Shown in pieces: positions 13,153 to 20,412 of a DNA stretch of 62,777 bases. Every line of letters begins with the position of its first letter. The stretch's first letter is position 1. A program made the translations under genes and the position numbers. The notes beneath the pieces were generated by a model. The model was not told where the DNA came from, ran no database searches, and saw only the letters and a program-made list of their open reading frames with translations. Source of the DNA: Eubacterium sp. (lineage in GTDB: Bacteria; Bacillota; Clostridia; Oscillospirales; Acutalibacteraceae); NCBI GenBank assembly GCA_017463985.1, contig JAFUEH010000022.1, positions 1-62,777 of the forward strand, given 5' to 3'.

Positions 13153-13689
13153 ATGAAGTTTAACGTGAAAAAAGCGGAACAGGATTATGTGACCGACACT
13201 GCGATGAGCTACCGTAGGCTGGCAGAAAAGTACGAGGTAAGCGCCCGGACAATTCAAAAAGTAGGCAAGAAGAATAACTGGGTGCAAAAACGAAAAGAGT
13301 ATGCGGAAAAGGTTAGCCGAAAATTCGCTGAAAAGCAGAGTGAAAAGGAGGCGGATAAGCTGGCGCAGCTGAGCACGGCCACGGACAAGGCAATCGCATT
13401 GGCGTCAAAGCTGGTCGACGAAGCGGCACAGGACGGGATCACCGTTAACGGGCTGAAAGAAATAGCAAACACGCTAAAGATATTGACCGGCGTGCAACGT
13501 GACCTGAACGGCATACTGACAAAAGCAGAACTGAACGCGCTGGAATTAGCGCGCGAAAAGCTCCAGCTGGAGCGTGACCGTCGCGGACTGGACGAAGGCG
13601 ACGGTGGCGAGTGCGGTATCGTGATGATGCCGGAGGTCGTCAGCGATGTTGCAGATGACATTGTATATGAAGGTGACAGCGATGCCTAA
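13153..13689 (+). CDS. terS: Terminase small subunit
   Basis: This 178-residue protein opens with a helix-turn-helix (QDYVTDTAMSYRRLAEKYEVSARTIQKVGKKNNWVQKRKEYAEK), the usual DNA-recognition domain of Firmicute phage TerS. A long helical oligomerisation segment and an acidic C-terminus follow. ATG 13153 is preceded by GGGGGATTACAA. It overlaps terL by 8 bp. It recognises the packaging site and recruits the large subunit. Confidence 0.85.
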   Translation: MKFNVKKAEQDYVTDTAMSYRRLAEKYEVSARTIQKVGKKNNWVQKRKEYAEKVSRKFAEKQSEKEADKLAQLSTATDKAIALASKLVDEAAQDGITVNGLKEIANTLKILTGVQRDLNGILTKAELNALELAREKLQLERDRRGLDEGDGGECGIVMMPEVVSDVADDIVYEGDSDA

Positions 13690-15118
13690 CGTGATATGGA
13701 GACCGCAGCCAAAGCAGGTCGCCTTTATGCAAAGGCCGGAATACGAATGTCTTTACGGCGGTGCTGCCGGTGGCGGCAAAAGCGACGCACTGTTGATCGA
13801 AGCCTTGCGGCAGGTAGACAAACGCAATTACCGCGGTATTATCTTCCGTAAAACCTATCCACAGTTGGAGGCGCTGATAGCGCGCAGCTTTGAGTTGTAT
13901 CCGAAGATCTATCCTAGCGCGCGATACAACGCAGCGGAAAAGCGCTGGCTGTTTCCCAGCGGTGCGCGTATTTTTTTCGGATATATGCAGCACGAGCAGG
14001 ATAAATACAATTACCAAGGCAAGCCGTATGACTTTATCGCCTTTGACGAGCTAACGCATTTTACCTACTCACAGTATATGTATCTGATGAGCCGTAACCG
14101 ACCGAACGGCAGCGGCACACGCGTCTATATGCGCGCAACGGCCAATCCGGGCGGTATTGGCCATGCATGGGTAAAGGAACGCTTCATATCACCGGCGCCG
14201 CCACTGACGCCGATTGAAAAGCGATATAACATACTGACGCCCGACAGAAAAACTATTCAGATCGCCAAGCGCAGGATATTTGTTCCGGCAACCGTCTTTG
14301 ATAATCAAGCGCTGCTGCAGAACGATCCAAACTATTTGGCAACACTGGCGGCATTGCCGGAGGCGGAACGTGAAGCGCTGCTGTACGGCAGCTGGGACAG
14401 CTTTGACGGGCAGGTGTTCAGTGAGTGGCAGAACGACCCAAGTCATTATCTTGACCGCAAGTGGACGCACGTGATCGAACCGTTTGAAATTCCGTTTAAC
14501 TGGCGGATTTTAAGAGTGTTTGACTTTGGCTACAGCAGACCGTTCGCGGTGGCGTGGCTGGCGTTTAATGAGGACGGCAAGTGCTATATCATCCGTGAGT
14601 ATTACGGCTGGAACGGAACGCCGAACCAAGGCGCAAAGCTGGCACCGGATAAGATCGCGGCAGATATCAAGTATTACGAAACGCATGACGAACGGTTAAA
14701 GGGACACGACATCTACGGCGTGGCTGATCCGTCAATATGGGATAAGTCGCGCGGCGAAAGCATTGCGAGAGTTATGGAAAAACATCCGAATTACATTCAC
14801 TTTAAGCCGGGCAAAAACGATCGGCTCAGCGGCTTAATGCAATACCACTACCGGTTGCATTTTGACGGTGACGGTGAGTGTATGCTGCAGGTGTTCAAGG
14901 ACTGCAAGCAGATCATCAGAACGCTGCCGGCGCTGGTGTACGACGAGAGCCGCGCAGAGGATATAGACACAGACGGCGAAGATCATTTGTATGACGCGAT
15001 CCGATACGGCTTGATGGAGCACACGGTAGCGCCGCGCGTACCGAAGGAGCTGCCGGATATGCGCGATGATCCGCTCAATCTGATGAGAGATTATTATAAC
15101 AACAGGAGAATAAGGTAA
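13682..15118 (+). CDS. terL: Terminase large subunit
   Basis: The 478-residue motor shows Walker A GGAAGGGKSDAL (about residues 26-37), Walker B FIAFDEL, the motif RATANPGGIGH and a C-terminal RNase-H-type nuclease with FDFGYSRPFAVAW and GVADPSIW. It packages and cuts the phage DNA at the portal. ATG 13682 follows GAAGGTGACAGCG and is coupled to terS. Length and motifs look intact. Confidence 0.95.
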   Translation: MPNVIWRPQPKQVAFMQRPEYECLYGGAAGGGKSDALLIEALRQVDKRNYRGIIFRKTYPQLEALIARSFELYPKIYPSARYNAAEKRWLFPSGARIFFGYMQHEQDKYNYQGKPYDFIAFDELTHFTYSQYMYLMSRNRPNGSGTRVYMRATANPGGIGHAWVKERFISPAPPLTPIEKRYNILTPDRKTIQIAKRRIFVPATVFDNQALLQNDPNYLATLAALPEAEREALLYGSWDSFDGQVFSEWQNDPSHYLDRKWTHVIEPFEIPFNWRILRVFDFGYSRPFAVAWLAFNEDGKCYIIREYYGWNGTPNQGAKLAPDKIAADIKYYETHDERLKGHDIYGVADPSIWDKSRGESIARVMEKHPNYIHFKPGKNDRLSGLMQYHYRLHFDGDGECMLQVFKDCKQIIRTLPALVYDESRAEDIDTDGEDHLYDAIRYGLMEHTVAPRVPKELPDMRDDPLNLMRDYYNNRRIR

Positions 15119-17175
15119 TGCCAAGACGTAAAAAGATTAACGAGGACGATGAAACCATCTTCCGCCCGACAGAGGAACAGCCGCCGGAGGAAATGACTGA
15201 CGATCTGCCGGAGGTATCTGCCGAACCGGAAGAAGAAATCGCGGATGATTATGACAGGGAAGCTGTGCAGCGCGACATTGAAGAAACGATCAACCGCGCG
15301 GAAGGAAACTTCCTGCAACGTAACAATGCGGCGATTGGTGAGCCGAAGCCACGCGAAAAGCGGCACCTGTCAGTGATCGGTGAAGCAGAGATCAGAAAAG
15401 CCATGGAAACGCTGAAGGCGTACAAGGATCACAAGTCGAAGCTTGATCAGCGTGTGATTGACAACGAGGAGTGGTGGAAGCTGCGCCACTGGTCACGGCT
15501 CAATAAAAGTCAATATTTCAGCACGGAGCCAACGTCCGCGTGGCTGTTCAACAGCATCATGAACAAGCTAGCGGATTACAGTGATAATTTTCCGGAGCCG
15601 AACGTACGCGCCCGTACTGTCAAGGATGTACAGGAGGCGGAACGCATAAAAAATATCCTGCCGATGATCTTTGAAGCAAACGACTACGAGGATACATATA
15701 TGGACGTATGCCTTTCCAAAATCAAAAACGGCACGGGCATTACCGGCGTATTTTGGAACGTTGACAAGGATGATATTGATATCCGGCCGATCGATATTCT
15801 GTCGCTTTACTGGGAACCGGGTATTAAGAACATTCAGGCAAGCCGGAACGTATTCACTATTGAACTGGTGGATAACGAAGTCCTCAAGGAACGGTATCCG
15901 GACAAGGATTTCAAAACCGGCGACGAGTTGGTTAAAAAGGAATATGTCTACGAGGACGCGATCGACACAACGGATAAGTCGCTGGTAGTGGACTGGTACT
16001 ATAAAAAGAAAGGCAAGCTGCATTACTGCAAATTCGTAAACGGTACGGTGCTGATCGCAACAGAAAACGAGCCGGACGATTATCCGAACGGTTTATACGA
16101 TGACGGCGAGTATCCGTTTATCATCGATACACTGTTTAAGATGGAGGGCACGATTGCCGGTTTTGGCTATCTTGATGTGTGTAAGTCGCCGCAGGAATAT
16201 ATTGACAGACTCGATCAGGCGATTATTCAAAACGCGTTAATGTGTGCTCGGCCGCGCTATTTCACACGGCATAACTCCTCTATCAATAAAGACGAATTTC
16301 TGGATTGGAACGTGCCGCTGGTGGAAACCAAGGACGGACTGGGTGAGGACGATATACGGCGTATTCAGGTGGAACAGCTGGACGCTGCCGTATACAACGC
16401 GCGCGACGGCAAAATACAGGAGCTAAAGCAGACAAGCGGTAACAGCGATGTGAATACCGGTACCTCTGCCAGCGGTGTAACGGCGGCGTCCGCTATTTCT
16501 CAGTTGATTGAAACCGGTTCAAAGGGCAGCCGACACACCATCAAGGGCACCTACAGAGCATACCGGCGCATGGTGTACATGGTGATTGAACGTATGCGCC
16601 AGTTCTATGACGAGCCGCGCTATGTCCGTATCATCGGTGACGACGGCACAGAGAGCTTTGACGAATACGACAACACCGGATTGGTCGAGCAAAGCACGAC
16701 GGGAATTGACGGCGAAGTCAGCCGCCTGCCAATGTTCGATATAGAGGTGTCAGCACAGAAAGCCTCACCTTACAACAAAATGAGCCAAAACGAGCTGGCG
16801 TTACAATTCTACGGTAACGGCTTCTTTGCCGCACAAAATGCCGATATGACACTGGCGGCACTGAACATGATGGACTTTGAACACAAGGACGACGTGATCC
16901 GGCAGGTGAAGCGAAACGGAACGATGTACGATATGCTGATGCAGGCGGAGCAGGAGCTCGCAAAGCTGCGCGCATTGACGGATATGGCGTACGGCAGTAA
17001 TCTGAGCGGCAATGCCCAGCAGATACCGCCGCCGGTGCAGACGGGCGCTAATCCGACGGAGGAAGAAATGCAGGCGGCATTTGGCAAAACAAGCAACTCG
17101 ATCAGAGAGGGCGACGGTACGAATTCTAAGGCAGAGCAGATGCGCCGACAGGCGGCGGATGCGACGGAGGTATAA
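15118..17175 (+). CDS. Portal protein (podovirus type)
   Basis: The 685-residue product has an acidic N-terminus. A portal-like core follows (NEEWWKLRHW, TSAWLFNSIMNKLADYSDNFPEPNVRARTVKDVQEAE, KNGTGITGVFWNVDKDDIDIRPIDILSLYWEPG, then CKSPQEYIDRLDQAII), with a helical C-terminal part. The size and the EPNVRAR block fit portals of short-tailed phages. The ATG overlaps the terL stop by one base. It forms the dodecameric DNA channel. Confidence 0.85.
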   Translation: MPRRKKINEDDETIFRPTEEQPPEEMTDDLPEVSAEPEEEIADDYDREAVQRDIEETINRAEGNFLQRNNAAIGEPKPREKRHLSVIGEAEIRKAMETLKAYKDHKSKLDQRVIDNEEWWKLRHWSRLNKSQYFSTEPTSAWLFNSIMNKLADYSDNFPEPNVRARTVKDVQEAERIKNILPMIFEANDYEDTYMDVCLSKIKNGTGITGVFWNVDKDDIDIRPIDILSLYWEPGIKNIQASRNVFTIELVDNEVLKERYPDKDFKTGDELVKKEYVYEDAIDTTDKSLVVDWYYKKKGKLHYCKFVNGTVLIATENEPDDYPNGLYDDGEYPFIIDTLFKMEGTIAGFGYLDVCKSPQEYIDRLDQAIIQNALMCARPRYFTRHNSSINKDEFLDWNVPLVETKDGLGEDDIRRIQVEQLDAAVYNARDGKIQELKQTSGNSDVNTGTSASGVTAASAISQLIETGSKGSRHTIKGTYRAYRRMVYMVIERMRQFYDEPRYVRIIGDDGTESFDEYDNTGLVEQSTTGIDGEVSRLPMFDIEVSAQKASPYNKMSQNELALQFYGNGFFAAQNADMTLAALNMMDFEHKDDVIRQVKRNGTMYDMLMQAEQELAKLRALTDMAYGSNLSGNAQQIPPPVQTGANPTEEEMQAAFGKTSNSIREGDGTNSKAEQMRRQAADATEV

Positions 17176-17177
17176 CG

Positions 17178-17504
17178 ATGTTGAAAATACAGATTGACAG
17201 GAACGTAAAAACCGGCGGCTATCGGTTAAAGATGAAAGGTCATTGCGGCTTTGATAAGGAAGGACGCGATATTGTGTGTGCCGCGGCGAGTATCCTTTGT
17301 CTCTCTATGGCGCAGGTGCTGCGTGAGAACAAGGACAAGCTGGAGGACAAGCCGCGTATTATCATCCACAACGGCAAGTGCCTATTAGAGTGGCAACCGA
17401 AGGCGCGGTATGAAGGTGCGCTGTTGAATTCGCTGTACACCGTCAAGGCCGGCTTGCGTGTGCTGCAGAATGAATATCCGGATTACATTGAAATGCGCGA
17501 ATAA
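17178..17504 (+). CDS. prp: Prp-family cysteine protease
   Basis: This 108-residue protein has the Prp signature MKGHCGFDKEGRDIVCAAAS, with H22 and C34 matching the catalytic His and Cys of the ribosomal-processing protease Prp. Host Prp trims the N-terminus of ribosomal protein L27 and, in phage 80alpha of Staphylococcus, structural proteins at LQ-hydrophobic-FA motifs. Here the gene lies between portal and scaffold, and both the scaffold (NLQLFA) and capsid (MLQLFA) carry such a motif, so they are the likely substrates. Confidence 0.88.
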   Translation: MLKIQIDRNVKTGGYRLKMKGHCGFDKEGRDIVCAAASILCLSMAQVLRENKDKLEDKPRIIIHNGKCLLEWQPKARYEGALLNSLYTVKAGLRVLQNEYPDYIEMRE

Positions 17505-17512
17505 ATCTATCA

Positions 17513-17549
17513 GGTGGGGGGTTACAAAGCCCTCCACTATTTATTTTAT
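17513..17549 (+). terminator. Hairpin terminator, repeated copy 2
   Basis: The stem GTGGGGGG/CCCTCCAC around ttacaaag (17514-17537) is followed by tatttatttta. The same sequence occurs at 35422-35445 and a shorter version at 13093-13113. It sits between prp and scaffold and may tune the ratio of upstream to capsid transcripts. Confidence 0.65.
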
Positions 17550-17601
17550 GATAACCGTAAGGTCGTGACTTACCACAGATTATGAAAGGGAGTTCACCTA
17601 T

Positions 17602-18495
17602 ATGAACGATTTGATGAAATGCAATCTGCAGCTTTTTGCTGATGGCAGTGAAGGCGGCGCGGATGCCGTCGGGATTGCAGGCGGTGCGGACGGAGAGTCC
17701 GCAGGTCAGTTCGCCACTGACACAGGAGCCACAGCTGCCGGTGGTGACGAAAATGCCGATGCACAGAAGGAAGCAACGTTCAGTGAAATGATCGGTGGCG
17801 AATACAAGCAGCAGTACGAGCGCGCGTTAAAACGTACGCTGGGACAGCGCTTGAAAACCCGTGACAAAAAGATTGCGGAGCATGAAACCTTCAGGGGACA
17901 GGTAGCACCGCTGCTTGACAAGCTGGCAGTCAAGTACGGCGTGAGCGACGCGTCCAATATTGAAGCGATCATGCAAGCGGCCGATAAGGACAATTCGTTC
18001 TACGAACAGTATGCAGCACAGCGTGGCGTCGATATCGAGACAGCCAAGCAACTGCTGGTGGCAGAACGGATCACCAAAGAACAAGAACGCAGGCAGGCAG
18101 ACGAGCAGCGCCAACAGGAATTCCAGCAGAAGTATAACGGCTGGCTGCAACAGGCGGCGCAGGTACAGCAGATTTATCCTGAGTTTGATTTTGAAACGGA
18201 AAGCACCAACGAAGCAACGGGCGAAAATTTCCGCCGACTGCTTAACAGCGGTGTAGACGTTCGTACCGCTTACGAGGTCATTCACAGGGATGAGGTGATG
18301 GGCGGCGCAATGCAGTACGCCTATCAGTCCGCCAAGCGGGATATGGCTGACGCCAGAACCTCCCGTAAAGCTCGCGTAAACGAAAACGGCACTTCTTCTC
18401 AGCAAGCACCGGCAGTGTATGACGACATGGCAAAATTGTCCTACGAGGACGATCAAAAAAATCAGAGCTGCTATCCGTCGAGGAGAAAAGGTTAA
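17602..18495 (+). CDS. Scaffold protein with N-terminal Prp motif; 3' end frameshifted
   Basis: The 297-residue product starts MNDLMKCNLQLFADGSEGG (Prp-type motif NLQLFA). A Gly/Ala-rich linker and a long charged coiled coil follow (KEQERRQADEQRQQEFQQKYNG), as in DUF4355-like scaffolds. Near the end, after YEDDQK, the frame leaves the expected capsid-binding tail. The +1 frame gives IRAAIRRGEKVNDRNFRDFL with a stop at 18521-18523. One fewer A in the A7 run at 18455-18461 would restore it. Mutation, transcript slippage or sequence error could explain this. Confidence 0.82.
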   Translation: MNDLMKCNLQLFADGSEGGADAVGIAGGADGESAGQFATDTGATAAGGDENADAQKEATFSEMIGGEYKQQYERALKRTLGQRLKTRDKKIAEHETFRGQVAPLLDKLAVKYGVSDASNIEAIMQAADKDNSFYEQYAAQRGVDIETAKQLLVAERITKEQERRQADEQRQQEFQQKYNGWLQQAAQVQQIYPEFDFETESTNEATGENFRRLLNSGVDVRTAYEVIHRDEVMGGAMQYAYQSAKRDMADARTSRKARVNENGTSSQQAPAVYDDMAKLSYEDDQKNQSCYPSRRKG

Positions 18496-18567
18496 CGACA
18501 GGAATTTCAGAGACTTCCTGTAAACGGACTTCCCCTCGCAGCAGCCAAAAACGAGGAGAAGATGATA

Positions 18568-19641
18568 ATGAAAACAAATTACAAATTCGGTATGCTGCAG
18601 CTCTTTGCAGCGAACACCAACACAACCGGTCAGAGAACCGGCACGCAGGAGCCGTATGAAAACGATCTGAGCATCGGTATGAAAACATACTATGATACGC
18701 AGCTACTTAAGAACGCAAGAACACAGCACTATTTCAGTCAGTTCGGCATGAAGGTTTCCCTGCCGAAGGGCAGAGGCAAAACGGTGGAGTTCAGAAAGTG
18801 GAATACTTTCTCCCCCAAGACCACGCCGCTGACCGAAGGTGTAACGCCTGACGGCAGCAAGTTCGGTCAGACCCACATCACCGCCGCCATTTCGCAGTAC
18901 GGTGATTATGCTGAGTTTACCGACGTGCTGGAGCTGACCTACTACGACGATGTTATTTTAGGTGCTACCGAGGAATTCGGCGCTGCCGGTTCCGAGACAC
19001 AGGACTTTGTGGTGCGTAACGCGATTAATGCGGACATTACTACCGGTCAGAACGTCTATTATGCACCGAAGTCCAGCGGCACTGCGGTAACGAGCCGTTC
19101 CGGCTTAGACGCTACCTGCCTGATGACGCCGAAGCTTGTTAACAGGATCGCGACGATCCTGAAGAAGAACAAGGCGCCGAAGATCAAGGGCGACTACATT
19201 GCGCTGATCCATCCGTCCGTGGCGATGGATTTAAGAGATTGCGATGGCTGGATTGACGTACACAAGTACGCACATCCGGAGGAAATCTACAACGGTGAGA
19301 TCGGCAAGCTGCACGGTGTCAGGTTCATCGAAACCATCAATACAAGAGTATGGGGCGCTGAGGTATCCGCTAACGGCACGCCGCAGAATTTATCTGTTTA
19401 CGGCTGCATTTTCTTTGGTCAGGACGCTTGGGGCGAAATCGACCCTGAAGGCGCCGGCATGGAAATGATCATCAAGCAGAAAGGCAGCGCCGGTACGGCT
19501 GACCCGTTGAACCAGCGTTCCACAGTAGGTTATAAGTTCTCTAATGCAGCGGTTGTGCTTTATCCTGAGAGACTGATCAGGGTAGAGTGTGTGTCCTCCT
19601 TTGGCAAGGATGATACCGATAACGGCTATGAAGCCGCATAA
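18568..19641 (+). CDS. Major capsid protein, N4-gp56 family
   Basis: The 357-residue product fits the N4-gp56 capsid family (MKVSLPKGRGKTVEFRKWNTFSPKTTPLTEGVTPDG, then YIALIHPSVAMDLRD and FGQDAWGEIDPEGAGMEMIIK). Its N-terminus MKTNYKFGMLQLFAANT holds a second LQLFA motif, a probable Prp cleavage site giving a mature N-terminus near residue 15. ATG 18568 is preferred for spacing from GAGGAG; ATG 18562 is possible. It lies directly after the scaffold. Confidence 0.92.
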   Translation: MKTNYKFGMLQLFAANTNTTGQRTGTQEPYENDLSIGMKTYYDTQLLKNARTQHYFSQFGMKVSLPKGRGKTVEFRKWNTFSPKTTPLTEGVTPDGSKFGQTHITAAISQYGDYAEFTDVLELTYYDDVILGATEEFGAAGSETQDFVVRNAINADITTGQNVYYAPKSSGTAVTSRSGLDATCLMTPKLVNRIATILKKNKAPKIKGDYIALIHPSVAMDLRDCDGWIDVHKYAHPEEIYNGEIGKLHGVRFIETINTRVWGAEVSANGTPQNLSVYGCIFFGQDAWGEIDPEGAGMEMIIKQKGSAGTADPLNQRSTVGYKFSNAAVVLYPERLIRVECVSSFGKDDTDNGYEAA

Positions 19642-19659
19642 CAAAGAAAGGGAGTAACA

Positions 19660-19953
19660 ATGGGAAACAAAGCAACAACAGCGCCGGAAACTACGCAGAA
19701 AGCGGTAGAAGAAACGACCGAGGAAATGGTAGAGGTTATTTTGCCGGTCGACGCTTCCAACGAAGCTGATCCAAATTATTACTGCGCCGTTAACGGTGTG
19801 GCTATGCTGATACCGAAGGGTGTACCGGTATCCATCCCGAAGCCTTACGCTGAGGTGGTGCTGAATGCTATGCGCGAGCGTAAGCTGATGAGGGACGCTG
19901 ACGCCAAGCGCATTGAAAAGGCAGAACAGCAGCGCGGCAATATGAATTACTAA
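19660..19953 (+). CDS. Small structural-region protein
   Basis: This 97-residue product has an acidic N-terminal linker and a compact domain (VEVILPVDASNEADPNYYCAVNGVAMLIPKGVPVSIPKPYAEVVLNAM). A short domain of this kind regularly follows capsid genes in related phages. Its role is unknown, perhaps a capsid decoration or minor head protein. The ribosome site is AAAGGGAGTAACA. Confidence 0.7.
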   Translation: MGNKATTAPETTQKAVEETTEEMVEVILPVDASNEADPNYYCAVNGVAMLIPKGVPVSIPKPYAEVVLNAMRERKLMRDADAKRIEKAEQQRGNMNY

Positions 19954-19972
19954 CAAGGCAAGAACGCACTGA

Positions 19973-20007
19973 AAGGGGCGAGGGTTAACAGCCCTTGCCC
20001 TTATTTC
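19973..20007 (+). terminator. Weak hairpin terminator or attenuator
   Basis: Imperfect stem AAGGGGCGAGGG/CCCTTGCCCTT (19973-20002) around ttaacag is followed by atttc. It resembles the larger repeated hairpins in its loop. It probably attenuates transcription after the capsid genes. Confidence 0.45.
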
Positions 20008-20021
20008 TATAGGAGACGATG

Positions 20022-20399
20022 ATGAAAACAACCACAATTGACGAGGCGATCAACTACTTTGATGAGCAGTGCCCGAACCAGTATTCAAGAGAGGAAAAGA
20101 TCGGCTGGCTCAGTGAGCTGGACGAACAAATATACGAGGAAATTATCAAGACGCGTGTCGGCGCACCGGCGGCGTTTGACGGCTATGACGACGAGACGGC
20201 AGGCGATACGGTGCTCTTGGTACCGTCATTATTTAAAGAAATATACCGGTATTGGTTGGAAAAGAGCGTAGATTACAACAACCGAGAAATGGGAGCTTTT
20301 AACAATGCAATGGCGATGTATCAAACTTATTACGACAATTATTTCGCTTGGTATAACCGGCACCACCGCGTTAAAGAAACTAAGCAGTTCATTATATAG
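20022..20399 (+). CDS. Head-tail connector / head completion protein
   Basis: This 125-residue all-helical protein (TTTIDEAINYFDEQCPNQYSREEKIGWLSELDEQIYEEII... FKEIYRYWLEKSVDYNNREMGAFNNAMAMYQTYYDNYFAWYNR) matches the style of connector proteins that follow the capsid gene. ATG 20022 is spaced better from GGAG than 20019. It likely closes the portal vertex. The assignment is from fold style and position. Confidence 0.65.
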   Translation: MKTTTIDEAINYFDEQCPNQYSREEKIGWLSELDEQIYEEIIKTRVGAPAAFDGYDDETAGDTVLLVPSLFKEIYRYWLEKSVDYNNREMGAFNNAMAMYQTYYDNYFAWYNRHHRVKETKQFII

Positions 20400-20412
20400 G
20401 AGACTAAAAAAT

